Below, piece by piece: positions 23,839-36,993 of a stretch of DNA of 64,000 nt; the first letter of the stretch is position 1; every line of letters starts with the position of its first letter. The stretch covers positions 1,488,001-1,552,000 of the forward strand of contig NC_046683.1 in assembly GCF_009870125.1 (NCBI RefSeq), written 5' to 3'. The stretch is from Drosophila pseudoobscura. Lineage: Eukaryota; Arthropoda; Insecta; Diptera; Drosophilidae. The position numbers and the translations under genes were made by a program. The notes beneath the pieces are model-generated. The model searched no databases. It saw nothing but the letters and a program-made list of their open reading frames with translations, and was not told where the DNA came from.

Positions 23839-25293
23839 TTTATTCATCATAACTTAGCTTAGTATAAATAGATAAACAAGTGGAAAACATTTGTGTCTAC
23901 TGTTTAAATATATGGGACGCGTATATCCTTAAACCTAACAACAACGAGATATATCTATATGGTAGTATGGTCAAAGCCCTTGTTGTCGATGGCCAGGGCG
24001 AGGGATGACGATGCTTCTTATGTTCGATCTTGCAAAGGGTGCTCCTCGGTCCTACCAGGACACGATTCTGTCTGGCTGGGATACTTTGCTAGGACTTCGT
24101 CTGGCGGGGGGAAATCGGATTCGCCTCGGTTTGTGGCAAAGCGTAGGGTACATACGTCCTCTGTGAAGGAAGATACATACATACATACATATATTTTAAA
24201 ATGTATCCACAATTACATATATAATGATTTACTTACGCGTCTTAAAGCTGTAGGCCAGCTTTTGATTGCTTATCGATGCTGATGTCGATCTCTGGTCGCT
24301 GCTGCAGCGGACGGGACGCCACCTTGACGACTCAGCGACACAGCAGTGGAATGGTGGCTGTGGCCCGCAGCAGGATAGCCAGTGGCTGCAAGAGATATAG
24401 CGTATAGAAAATACCAGTATTTCAAAGATATGCAAATCTTCGCAGAGCTATATCTCAGACAATTAGGGCCAGATCGGTGAAGGATCAACTGTCCCAGGAT
24501 CGTGAGGCTCCATACTGTCGAGCGGCGTCAAAATCTCGACTTCGAAAATGAGGCCGATTTTTGGCAAATTTAATGATGTAACCATCATGATTTTTTGCGA
24601 AAATCGTGAAAAAATGGATGTCCTTCATTCCGACTTCAGTCATTTGGCAGGACTCTCCCGATCACGGAAAGACATGCCTCGCCCAGATCGGCCGCCCAAT
24701 TGCAGAGATATAGCGTTCAGAAGAAACCAGTATTTCAATTATACGCCAATCTTCGGTAGGCTATATCTCAGATAATTAGGGCCAGATCGGTGAAGGACCA
24801 ACTGTCCCAAGATCGCAGGGATCCTTTTCTGTTCCTTTTTTCTGATGGCAGTTGATTTGCTGGACAATTCTGATCACGAAATGGCATGCCACGAACCGAT
24901 CGGCAGCCCAATTGCAGAGATATAGCGCGCAGAAAAACCCAGTATTTTATATGAACCAAAGACCATAAGACCACAAGCGTGATGCCGCTGGTAAACGATG
25001 ATGGTTGCTAAAATGAAAAGAAAAATTAGATAAAGTAAATGAATAAATTATAGCTTAATAACATTACCTTTCGTGGTAAGAGGAGGCGATCGCAGCTTGT
25101 GGCCAAAAGGGTCTCGGCCAATAGAGCTGGAGGGAATACAAAAATAAAAGAGGAAGAACCAAGAATAAATAGTCAATGGAAAAGGGGAAGGGGGGGGAAG
25201 GAAAACTTACCCGGTCAAAGCCGTTGAAATGCAGGAGAAAAGACGATGCCGAGGACCCCGGTTCAAAAGGAGGGCACGCGCTATCTGGCTCAT
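23839..25293 (-). pseudogene. Split minus-strand gene remnant (exons A-E) with a satellite insert
   Basis: Minus-strand exons are A 25293-25211 (from an ATG), B 25126-25068 and C from 25007. They have GT/AG introns and compatible phases, giving MSQIARALLLNRG... then ...GSIGRDPFGHKLRS and on into exon C. At about 24955 exon C runs into inverted satellite sequence, which lasts to the TCTCTTGCAG acceptor of exon D (24385-24237). A 76-bp intron leads to exon E (24160 to a TAA at 24020-24018), and the reverse of AATAAA is at 23839-23844. No donor is visible where exon C meets satellite, so the gene is probably broken. The basic Arg/Leu/Ser N-terminus would suit a mitochondrial presequence, but that is a guess. 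I do not recognise the family. Confidence 0.5.
24396..24955 (-). repeat. Inverted, diverged satellite remnant (about two long-type units)
   Basis: This is the reverse complement of satellite units. 24436-24780 matches the B type, including its internal segment. 24780-24955 is a more diverged unit whose cagttgatttgctggacaat segment resembles the left-edge unit rather than the internal ones. It lies between exons C and D of the split gene. Confidence 0.88.
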
Positions 25294-25515
25294 GATTATG
25301 AGGCGGTAGTCAAACGCCAGAGCCGAAGACCCTGAGACTTAATCCGGAAGTTCGTTTGCGACATGTTCGGTGTATGAGCTGGCACATCTATATACTGTGT
25401 GGCAATTGGCGTAACCATGGAACCAAGGAATGGCATTGCATTATGGATGGTCGACTTTTTCGAAGATAATTTTACATTTAAATTCGCTACAGAGCACCCC
25501 TTCCAGAGAGTGGCG

Positions 25516-25544
<29 letters not shown>
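25516..25544. repeat. (GA)n microsatellite
   Basis: An uninterrupted AG dinucleotide run of about 28 bp, followed by an imperfect purine-rich tail to 25575. Confidence 0.9.
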
Positions 25545-25552
<8 letters not shown>

Positions 25553-28500
25553 GGAGAGATAAGGGGAGATGGAGAGTTCTATGAATTATTCAGGAATTTA
25601 CATTAACATTTTTTGCTGTTTATAATTATTCAATTATGCGTTTATTAAGTTGAAAGTAGAACAAAAAAGCTACCAATTTAATTGCGACCCTAATGAGAAT
25701 GCTAATAAATTAATATGCAATTATTTGTTTGTTTGTTCTTCCGCGTAAATTATGCACAGGATATGGCATCGAAAGGATGTGGTATAAATACCCACATATA
25801 CTTATAGTACATACATATATGTATGTACATAGAATAATCCGATATTTATAAAACATAAACTCCATTCATATTTAAAACGATTTTCTTTAAAATTATTGAT
25901 GGTCTAGAATGCATTATCCTGCAGAGAAACGCAGTTGGATGTATTCTATTAACTAATATAACTAATATAATATAATAACTCGATTCTATCGAATCCAAGG
26001 AGCAGGCATATTCAGCATTCCGATCCATGGCAAGGTGATTCGTGGCAAATATTCTCATTTATCATGATCCTCAGACGTTTTTCCATCCAAACTGTTGCTT
26101 GTTGCTTCGACTTATTTTTGCCAATTAATCGAATCGAATCGAATCGAGTGTACCCAAAAGCACACAAATAAACTTGGACAAGGATTTAACATCGAGATGA
26201 TTAATATGACAAACCCTTCTATCAGCAGGCCCCGGCTGCATCTCCTTGCCTCTGTCTGGCCTATTTGATGCTGATTACAATTCATCAAAACCGAGGAGGA
26301 CAAAGCCCCAAAAGGGAAGGCCACGAGAAGCGTGGAAAAATCTTCGAGAGGGCCTAAACAAACGAAACGGGCCGCAAATTTCATTTGACAGCAACAAAGG
26401 GCTAAATGCCTTCAACACCAATTTGTTTACATGCCAGCGCCCCGCCATCGAGCGCCCTGCCCTGCCCTGCCCCGCCTTGCCCTCTTCTGGGGTCCTTCTC
26501 GTCCTGATGGCGTTATTTATTGTTATCAGACACTGGGGCACATAAAACATTTTATCACTTGCCCCCAGACCCCAACCGAAGCGAAACAAAGCGAAGAGGA
26601 GAACAGCAAGGAAACAGCCGCACTTCCAGGACCACCGAAGCTTCAGGATACCCTAGCGCTGCTCCTCCGCATGGGTAGAGCCCATGTACCTTAGTACCCG
26701 CTGCAAAGGGTATCCGTGGGAGGAGACAAAAAATAATATTGGATGGAGGGAGGGGCATGGGCCAAGGGCCAAGGGCCAGCAGGGCAGGAGGACAGAAGGG
26801 CAGGACCCCTGGAACTTCATCACTCAATGCGGAAACGGAAATAACGCGTCGTTGAACAGTCCTATCCGGCCACCCCTGGCACTGCTCTTAGGAAAGGTAC
26901 CACACGCATCCCACACCTCATCCGGACAGACCTACGGACGGACAGACGGACGGACTGGACTCTCTATCTATCTTTAAGTAATTTGTGTGCGCTGTTCTCT
27001 CCTGTCTCCTGTCTCTTGTCTCCCGTCTCCCGTCTACTGTCGCCCGTCTCCTGTCTTCTGTCCTCTTTTCCGGGTCCTGGCTAGCCGGAAGCGGACATTG
27101 TGCCATCGGCGGGCAAAAGGGACAAGGAGAAAGCGGGCAAGCGAAACGGAAACGAAGGGAAAGCGATAAGCGAAAAGCAACGAAAAAAATCACATTTGTG
27201 TCTAATAGTTTTTTTTGTTGGCTTTGTTTGGGGCCAGAACTCTCACTCAGCCAATGATTAATTAGGGCCGCAGCGCACGCCTAATGGCCATGAAGTAGTA
27301 TCGTTTCCACTCCCATTTTTCCATTTTTCCATTTTCCCATCCAGCATTCAGCAGTCAGCATCCATTCTCCGTCCTCCTGACCATCAAGTCCATGGGCCAT
27401 TGACCTTGGCAGCGCGATGGCATTTGGACTAATTGGTAATGGGGCCAGGGGGCAGGGACAGGGAGCAGGGAGCAGGGAGCAGGGAGCACGGCAACAAGCT
27501 GTGAATGGGGGGCAGTCGTTGAGGGATTTATGAAAATGAAAAATGAAAATGCAACGCCAGCACAGCGGGTGGGAAGTGGGGTCCAGCGAGTGTCCAGCTG
27601 CAGAGCTGCAGAGCTGCAGTGTGCTGTGGGCTGCGGTCTGAGTGGGCGGCTGCATGGCGGGTCAAGGTCGGGTCAGGCGAATGAATGCCCCTCATACTCT
27701 CCCGTTAATGAGCCTGGGGGGAGGCACGCGATAATTGCAAATGCTTATCGCGGATAATTGTGGCAGAATTGTGGCCAAATCAGCACTGAGACCTCCTCCA
27801 TTGAGGCTCCTGCCCCAGTGGATGCCCCAGTACTGCAGTTCCTCACTGATTCGATATTCTAGTAATGGGAATAATGGCATTTTTTGCGTCTTCTTTTAGG
27901 CCAAGAGCCAGTTGATCGCTTTCGAATGCTGCACTTACGAAGGGATTACGCATACATATGTGCTATATATAAAGGTGTATATGAAAACAGTAAATATATA
28001 TTGAAGTAATTGTTGTACTCGCGTTTCTTGATCGGTGGAAGGTCCTCTGTGCCAGGGTTAATTGCTGCCTACCGTCTCGAGGCAAAAGACTGCACAAATA
28101 ACTCAATTAAACCTCACTGGCCGTGCCACCTGCCACCTGCCACTGGCCTCCTGCTTCTCCTGTTTCCTGTTTCCTGCCGCTGCTCCGCTTCCGGAGCTTC
28201 CATCAAATGTTGGCCATTTTCACTTGGCGCTAACTTCGTTTCTTGAGCCAAAAAGTTTCAAGCGCGTTGATGAAGAAGTCCATAAAGGTGCGAGGCGACG
28301 GCCTCCAGCAGCAGTCCAGACCTGGACGTGGACCTGGACGAGGAACAGGACTAACAAACAACAAACAAAAAGCAAACTCAATTCAGCCTTTACTCGACTC
28401 CTCCTCCGCCTCATCCTCCGCCTCAGCCCAGCTTCAACTGCAACTTCGGACTGCAGTCGGAAATAAATAAAAGCGTAAAAAGTGCTCAGCAGGAGGAAAA

Positions 28501-31500
28501 TTGCATGAGAAATTTGCCCCGAAAAATGGCGTGAAAATGTAAGCGAAAAACAAAGTTAATTGTCGGGAGGCAGGGAGGCAAGGAGCCCAGGAGGGAGGAG
28601 GGAGGAGCCAGCCTCCACTCCAGGGGGCGCCACGGCAAACGGATTCGCGAGGCACAAACACACAAGTGCATAAATAATGAAATCTGTCTGCAGCTCTCAG
28701 CGATCTCTCTCTCGAATTAGTCGCAAGTGGCAAACTAAATGGCAATCATTCAGCGGGAGACTTTACCCTAGACTTACCCAAAAAGTTATCCAAGAGGGAA
28801 GACAGAGACAGAGGCGGAGACAGAGGCAGGGCAGAGGCAGGGCAGAGGCAGAGAGGCAGAGCTGAAGGTGTGTCTCAAGAGATACAAAATGGGCATTCGC
28901 CTGTTGAGTGCGCACTCAGAGCAATCAGCAAAACATAATGGACGATTCTCCAGCTAAAGAGAATGAACCTTTCAAATGGAGATATAAATCATCTGTTTTT
29001 AGTTTAAGGCTTCCATCCTGAAGGGATCTCCTTTCAAAAGGAGAGAGCATTACTTTGATCATTTGTGTCGCTGGGAAACGACTGTCTGCCATTGCCATTG
29101 CCATTGCCTTCCAGCACTGTGATTAGCATACACAGTATCCATATAGTACATCCATCAGCATTCCCCCTCCCTCCCCGATTCGGCAACCATTTGCACTGGT
29201 GTCTCCTCCAATGCTGTTTGCCCGTTAAAGGTAAAGCAGCTAAGTGGCAAGCATCCAGTGGCAGGAACCCCATCCAGGACGACTTGTCGATGACTTTGAT
29301 GTACGCTCACACACACATACACGTTGCAGCATTTGGCTTTGCCTCAATTGAAATCGAAGTTGCATTTTCCGCCATTTCTTTTGTCTAGGACTTGTTCATC
29401 ATCATCGCGATAGTCGTCATCATCGCCAGCTTCCCTTCCAGGGCTGGGCTTTGACAAAAGTGCAAAAAGGCGTTTGCGACGATGACATGTGGCAGGCGTG
29501 GCAGGCAAATGCGTGTGTGTGGCAGTGTGTGCCAGGATACATTTTGACGGAGCGGAGACATCGCACGGATTTCTGGCATCAATGCGCATAAGGAGCGACG
29601 AGCAGACGGAACAGAACGGAACAGAACGGAACGGAAGCATCCTTTTTATTTAAAAGTCGCAGCGCGTAAAACGAAATTGACAAAATCGCATGGAAGTGGC
29701 TAAGACGACGCGACGCGTTGCCGTTGACTTCTTTCAGTCTTTCTTTCTGTTTCTGTCTCTGTCTCTGTCAATCTGTCTGTCAGAGGGAGTCAGTCGATGT
29801 GGATGTGGATGTCGATGTCGATGTAGGGGTAGAGTCACTTAAATTTAACTGCAACTGTTCCTTATGATAAGTAAGTAAGCTTATGGCAACCCCAATGGCA
29901 GACACACTGCACAACAAATGGGGAATGGGAAATGGGTGGAACAACGGGTGGAATATCAAATATTGTATACTCTCGCACTCAAAGAGGGGGCTCGTAGGTG
30001 GGAGATGGGTACTCCCACGTTTAGGCTCGAAAGAGGATTTGCTGTGCGAGTGGAAGATTGACATATTGATGGCTTGCCTGCTTGCTGGGCTCTACATCTG
30101 TCAAAGATGGATGCGAGGGAAATGGGAGGACTTATGAGAGCTTAAGGTACATCAATAATCGAATCTATGCCCACAGATTCCCTTTAAAAGATGGTTCATT
30201 GAAGAATATGGTTAATATTGAAGAGTGTTTCATATTTAGAATCAATTAGAATAATCTAATAGTCTATCGATGTGTGCAACTATCGAGTATATGGCCATCA
30301 CGTGTCATCTTGATGGGCAAGTTTCGCGTTCACCTTTCATGAAATTTGGACAAATATTGGGTTTAAATTTTAAATGGAAAAAGAACCCCAAAGCTGTTGA
30401 AATCGAATCCAAATCAAACCAATCAAATTAGTGGATTCCGGTGCCCTATCGGGGCTTAGGTTAGGCTCAAAGGGTCTCTTGGGGTTCTTTGGGGTCCTGC
30501 CTGCGTCTGTGTGTGTGTCGGTGTGTGTGTGTGTGTTTGCTGTTTATTAACTTCATTTGTGTTTAAGCAGCAAAACGGCATCTTGCAACGGGGAGGACGG
30601 CGACGGGAGACCTGTGCAGGAGAAGGCCTTCTGCGCGACGAGGAGGAATGCCAGTAAAGTAACTTTTTCTCCGAAAGTTTTACTCGTGACTGCACTGCAC
30701 TGCCATCTTCCTTTACTCCTTTACTCCTTTAGTTACTTCCTTTTCTTCTACTGCTCGCTGCCTTTTTGAGCACCCTTTCCAGACGAGCTACTACGATTTG
30801 TATTGGAAGCTTGCAATGCACTTTCTCATGTATTTCCCAGATACATATATCCATCCGAATATCAAGGGATCTCTTTAAGGCAGCAGCAGCAGTTCTAACA
30901 GGGCACCAGCTCTGTAATCAACCCAGTTTAACAGTATGTTAACAGCCAACGGCTCCTCGTTGGCGGCCTGTGGCTGCTTTCCGTTAACAGCTCAATGTTA
31001 GCGATTTCACGATCCACACGGCTCTCGGGCGCCCTTTCAGCTCGTAGGCTGGATACAGTGAAATCTTCCATCGATTTCATACGAGATTATGCATAGTATA
31101 TTACCCACCGAAATTCGCTTCGTACTGAACGCAAGGGCATGCAAGGGTATCAAGAGCTGCGACTCTGTGAAAGTAGAACCTTTTCTTTTAGTTTTTTTGC
31201 TTCTCGTTTATCCTTCTTCTCGGCTGCTCCTGTTGTTTTATCCACCTGAGCGCCCCAGAACCGTGCTTTAAAAATTAACTTGAGACGTTGATGCTGATGC
31301 GGATGGGGATGGGGAGGCGGCTCCCTGCTCCTCGAAGCCGGCTGTTCTGTATACTTGGAGCAGAGGCTCCTTGGTGAGGGGTGAGGGGACTGCTTGCTGC
31401 TCACTTAATGAGCGTTTAATTGGCTTCATTGTTTACATTGTGGGTGTGTCCCGGAGGAGGACGTGGAGGAGGAACAGGAGGAGGAACAGGAGCAGGAGCA

Positions 31501-34500
31501 GGAATGGTGGTGCATGAGGCGTTTGCCTGATTGAATTTCTTGAGAAAACTTTTTAATTACATCCCATTGTTGCTGCAACACAAAGCAAACAATCAAATAC
31601 AGCAACAGCAACAGCAATAGCGGCAGCGGCAGTAAATGCGATTTGAAGCGTCTATAAACGCCCTGGAGACGCGCTCGCGTTTTACAGGCGATTCTCATTT
31701 GGAAAATTGCTTCGGCTAGCCATAAAAATCGCTGTGAAAGGGGGCAGGCGGAGGGGTGGTGAGGAATGGTGAGCTCCAAAGACAAGACAAGACATGAGCC
31801 CAGATTTCGAACCCCAGTGGCCCCACGGGTCTGATTTTATTTACAAATGCTGCAGCATTTTATGCGGCCATTAAAATATTTTATTGCTCTTAGCGTAAAT
31901 TTTAAGCAATAATAAAACGTACTGGGTTCATGTACATACAATACTCGCATCGTAGGGCAGGAGGGGATGGATGGGTGGTGGGGGGGGAGCACAGGAACGT
32001 GTGGCAGCCTCAACAATACGTATACGTACTGGGATAAGAGCCAGGCCAGGGCCCCGAAAAAACACACAGACCGCAACAAATCCGGCTAAGGAAATGCCCA
32101 AAGCAAAGCAAAGCCCGAGAAAGAAACGAAGGAAGCACGACTAGGGGATGCCCTGGCCTTCGGCAGAGGAAAATATCGTTCGGTTTGAAGGACATATTCG
32201 TATCGCTAAGAGAAGGGGGGGTGTATCTTTCGAGGCAATGGCAATCGTTGGAGGCGCGAGGATCTTCTGCATTCCAGTCGTCTTCTGCTACACCCTGTTC
32301 CCGGGGGCATGCCGCGGACTGCCTCGGTCACGCCCCTAAAATTCTTGCCACTGGCCGCGGCAAAGCGTTTTTGCCGTTTGCAGCGATTTTCCTTCCCTTT
32401 GCGATTCGGTGAAAATTTAATTTGCATTTGCGCATAAAATGCTGCTACATCGCTTGCTGAGCGGATGCGGAGGCGGATGCGGAGATGGTGGGGGCATGTG
32501 GCATGTGGCATGTGGGCGTACGGGGAGCCACTCCCGTTAGTTTGACTTACACCTTACGCCTTTGCCTCTCCGGCTCTAGGACTCGTCGGCTCTTTGCCTT
32601 TTCTTTGAGGGAGTAACATGTGCGGGCGGCTCTCCGCTCTGTTTCTGTTTCTGGTTTGGGGCTCGGTTTCGGCTCCTGCTATTTATGGCAGCTGTTCGCC
32701 AGGCCAGCAACAAAAAAAACAAAAAAATATGTAGAAATATGTGGGTGTGGTGGCAGTGGCAGTGGCAGTGGCAGCACCTTCTTGCCACGCATACAAATGG
32801 CATCCAATTGATTTACTTGTGCTGGCAGTCATTTGTTTCACCCTCTGCCAGTCTGCCCCTACCCCTGCCCCTGTCCCTGCTCCTGCTCCTGCCTTTACGT
32901 TTTCGCTGCAAACTTTTAAATTTTACTATTGAAAAATGGAAATTGAGCCGTGCATTTTATGGTTTATCGCAGGAGAAGAACATCCTCTGCCAAGGAGCGG
33001 ACTTTTGCTATGGTCTGCCATGGGAGTCGCACTTCAATGTTAAATCGGAATCGTAATCGGAATCGGAATCGGAATCCAATTAAATGTTTGGGGTTTTTAT
33101 TAAATTGTGTACTTAATTTCATTGCTGGTCGCATGTTAAATGCATTTTAATTTGTTTCTCGCTTTATTTGTTTTATAATTCTATTTAATATAACGCACAC
33201 ACACACACACACTCACAGACACAACAAAAAGGAGAAAACAAAAAAATCTGTTGGGAAAAACATACACAAATTTTCACCCATTTTGCATTTTCCTGTTTAA
33301 TATTAAGCAATAAAATTTCTATCAACAATAACAAAAAAATGAGAGCCCATTCTTGTTCTTTCCCTTCTCTCTCTCTGTCTCTGTCTCTGTCTCTGTCTCT
33401 CTGTCAGTCTGTCAGTCTGCCTCTTTCTGTCAATGTATCTCCGTCCCTCTCTCTCTGCTCTTTCCACCTGTTTATGCAAGCCAATAAATGCTTCCATCTG
33501 TGTGTGTGTGTGTGTGTGTTTATGCTGCAATAACTGTAAATGACAAACAAATGTGCCTGTTAAAATCGTTGATTAAAATCAACATAAACACACACAGGGC
33601 ACACACAGGACAAAGGCCACAGGGAGTGGAGGAGATGGGACAGAGGGCGGGGGTCAGGACTCGAACCAACAAAAAATAATAGACAATCTCCAAGCGGACT
33701 CGACGCATCGGATGCCCTCTATTCCTCTATGTGCCCGTTGTCCGAGTTGCCTCGAAATGGGAACTATAGATTGAATCTCGTATCCAGCCCATAATATCTG
33801 TAATTTCTCCATAAATCCTGATCAGAAACGCCATCCAATCAGTGAGTATTTCGAGGATCTTGAGTCAGCAAACCCCAATCTATTTGCAGGCCAATATATA
33901 TGCTTGAGTCCGGCTTCCGGAGTCTGTACTGATCCAGGCAGGAAGGCAGGGCATCTTCCCCTCGATGGCGGCCCAATATCCCCCCAACACACATGGGCTC
34001 AATGGGTAGCACACAAACAGGCGAGTGCATGCTGAGAAGAGGCTGGACAGCGGGACAACTGGTCAGTCAGTAGAGGGCGGCGGTCGAGTGAGCAGTGGAC
34101 AATCAGCCGAGGGGCGAGTTCATGCAGTGCGTCATTTATGCGGGCCTATAAGCACCCACACACGTACACATGGGCGGACCCCACCTGGTGCCCAGGCTCC
34201 AGGTAAATAAGTTGCACTTTAAAGCAAACAAACCAGTTTCCAGTTTCCAGATCCCAGAACCCAGCCAGCCAGCTTCCTCCCCGCCCGCCCCTTGCTACAG
34301 TCTGCGTCCCGTTGCTCCCCAACAAAATGGCTTCTGTCCCCGCATATATGCACAAGTGTGTGTGTGTGGGTGTGGGTGTCCTGGCTGCTAGTTTCAGAGC
34401 CTGTAAATGACATTGGCAGACAAACACGAAAGTATTTTAATAACTACTCGTATTCGTAGTCGTATTCGTCTCCGTTTTCCTGCACTTCCTGGCAAATGTT

Positions 34501-34984
34501 TTCATTAGCCACAAAAACAACACCGAAAAAAAGAAAGAACACGAAAACAGAAGAGAGCAAAGTGGAAAACAAAAGGAAAAGCAAATGGAAATGCGAGTAC
34601 TAGGACGAGATAGTCAATTAAGTCGTGGAGCACAGAGCCAGAGGGAAGCACAGAGGCGGCACTCGAAGGACATCCGGAGAAGGAGTATAAGTAATTCCAT
34701 CAAGCAAACGCCCCTCCCTGGGCATCCCATGCTTCCACTTTAAAGTGGCGGAGTCGCAGAAGCACAATCGATTTGCCAGCCAGACGAGTAATATGCTCCT
34801 CCACCCCCCACATCGATCCCCAAAGGAGTCATAACGAGAGCAAACATTTTCGGCAATTGGAAAATGGCGCTCATCCATTCTTGTACCACGAGGAAAGGCA
34901 ACAGTCAGGGCGGATTGAGACCGGCTGGTAAACAGTGTTGGTAACATAACAGTGTTGGCAACACAGCTCTTCATTCACAGCGAA

Positions 34985-34996
34985 CGGTCACACTCG
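34985..34996 (+). promoter_or_regulatory. Core-promoter Motif 1-like site
   Basis: CGGTCACACTCG closely matches Drosophila core-promoter Motif 1 (consensus yGGTCACACTr); only the last base differs. It is preceded by paired cagtgttgg(t/c)aac sequences at 34933-34965. An ATG follows at 35019 with a 46-codon frame of unknown value. The evidence is motif similarity only. Confidence 0.3.
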
Positions 34997-36057
34997 CTTT
35001 TCTCTCAAAGAAAACGCAATGAGTGTCCTGCCGAGCGTTCGAGCGTGGCACAAAAGGAAACAGTGTTCACTCCGCAGTCACTTCAGTGGAATGGGGCGGT
35101 GGGGGGCCCTTTGCAGTTCAAATTCGGGGCTTAACCCTAATTGTACTCCCTTCTGTATTTTGTGACCCTTTTTAGGGGGTTGGAGGGGGAGGGGGAGGTG
35201 CTTGATGAACGGGAAGTGGTATCCAAAGCCAAACAACATTGTTATTATTTTTAAAAACGATTTTCGAAACCCGAACGCAGCTGGGCCTCGTTAAAAGCAC
35301 AAACAGCCAGAAAAGGAGCAAGGATAAGGGAGATATACCCGTTCCAGCCCCAGCCCCAGCCCCAAAACCCACTTCCTGTCCTGTCCTGTCCTGTCCTGCC
35401 ACACACACACACACACAGACACATAGAGCCCCCGACCCCTCCCACATATGAACATGGAAAGCAGTTAGCCCCGCGGTGTATACACATAAGTCATTTATTG
35501 AAAATCCACTGCAGCGGCGGCAGCAGCAGCAGCGGCGGCAGCAGAGACAGACCACCAGGAAAAACAGGAAAAAGCAGGAAAAAGCAGGAAAAGCGAATGG
35601 CAATGGCAACGGCAACGGCTGCCGTCCAAAGTATGACAAACAATAGCCAAATGGGTTTTTCCTACAACAACAATTTTTCAATATGCTCCCCAACCAAAAT
35701 GACCAAAAGAGCCCAAACGAAACCGAACTCGAACCCCCACACCCAAGCCAAAAGCAAAGGGTGGGCGCTGTGGCTGGGGGCTGGGGGTGGTAAATTGCCA
35801 TCTTGTTGTTGCTATTTGTGCTCGTTATTGTTTTCCCACACGGTAGCGGAGGCTGCAACAAGGAATGATGGGCGAGATCCTCCCGAGAGGAGGATGTAAC
35901 AGAGTCACAAATCAAGGACGGCCGTTTCTCTCCAGCCATTGATTGAGGGGTATATCCATGGTCTATGGACTTTCTGCCCCGTTCTGCCATTATTCCGCAT
36001 TGTGGAGCCTCTGCCTCTGTCCCTGCCTCGCTCTGCGGCAGCTCCAGCTCCGGACAT

Positions 36058-36088
<31 letters not shown>

Positions 36089-36966
36089 GATGCAGCAGGC
36101 AGCAGGCGATGGCCAGGACAACACTTCTGGCCAAGGCTAAGAACATTCATAGGTCGATTGTCGCTGCCATTAAGTGTGCATAAATGTGACAAGAACAACA
36201 ATAAAAATGAAAGCCCCAAACAGCAGGGGAGCAGTGGAGCAGCAGCAGCAGCAGGAGCAGGGGCCCAAGCCAGAGGCAGGATGGAGCTCAAATGGAAGTC
36301 TGGATGCCCTCCACTGGTGCCAAAAAAAAAACGTGGTCTTCAGCTTTTGCTGTGAACGAAATTAAACTCGTTTATTAAAGTATCGTATTTGGCCTGTTCT
36401 TTTTCTCTGATTTGGTTAGTTCTCTCTCAGGACAGAGCAAAAGGCAGCGCGAGCACGGAGGATCGGAGTGAAGCTCTTCGCCCTTTTTTTTTCTTTATTT
36501 TTATTATTTGCCCCATTTGGCGGATTGTTTGCCGAACCGAAGCGATGTGAAGGGAGACTGCGACTGCGAATGCGAATGCCTTTAAATGAAAATTGTCAGA
36601 AAATAAATTTTAATTTCTGACACTGCACTGCTCTGGACTGGTCTGGCCGCCGCCGGGCAGTGGGAAATGAATGGAAATGAAAAGGATTCAACGACTCAAT
36701 GGACAAGGGTGGGGTGATAACGATATGGCCGGCAACGAACAGGAATAACTGAAATTCTAAATGTATTAAGCCTTAATATTTATAGCTTAATATTCTGGCA
36801 TTTCCCAAAATAGTAAGGAAGTTCAATATTTCACATCGCTGTACAGTGTACACCCAGAGAAATGGGCACTGAAATTGCTGTATTTGCACTTGCGATTGAG
36901 ACATTTATGCCGTTGTCTCTGCACCGAGAGAGGACATTAATATTTCAAAATATTTGATCTTCTTTA

Positions 36967-36993
36967 TCTATCTGTCTATCTATCTATCTATCT
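36967..36993. repeat. TATC tetranucleotide repeat
   Basis: Six to seven copies of TATC/TCTA, with one interruption near the start. Confidence 0.85.

Larger units (their letters stand above)
22073..24470. repeat. Large gene-containing palindrome, loop about 22 nt
   Basis: The left arm (about 22073-23457) and right arm (about 23480-24470) are reverse complements. Paired landmarks are 23447-23457 with 23480-23490, 23398-23420 with 23515-23537, the 76-bp introns 22296-22371 and 24161-24236, and exon D 22147-22295 and 24237-24385. Over roughly 220 bp around exon D the arms differ at about five positions. The left arm is about 375 bp longer because it has extra tandem copies of a degenerate 111-131-bp unit (near 22779, 22901, 23012, 23143 and 23254), against two in the right arm. 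The outer ends of both arms run into satellite sequence in opposite orientations. Confidence 0.93.

Noticed and set aside
33650..33680. tRNA-like T-arm (ggttcgagtcc on the minus strand)
   Set aside because: The five-base stem does not pair and no D-arm or acceptor stem is found at the right distance.
35172..36146. 324-codon minus-strand frame
   Set aside because: Cys/Val runs come from (CA)n repeats, composition is low complexity, and there is no consistent donor or acceptor.
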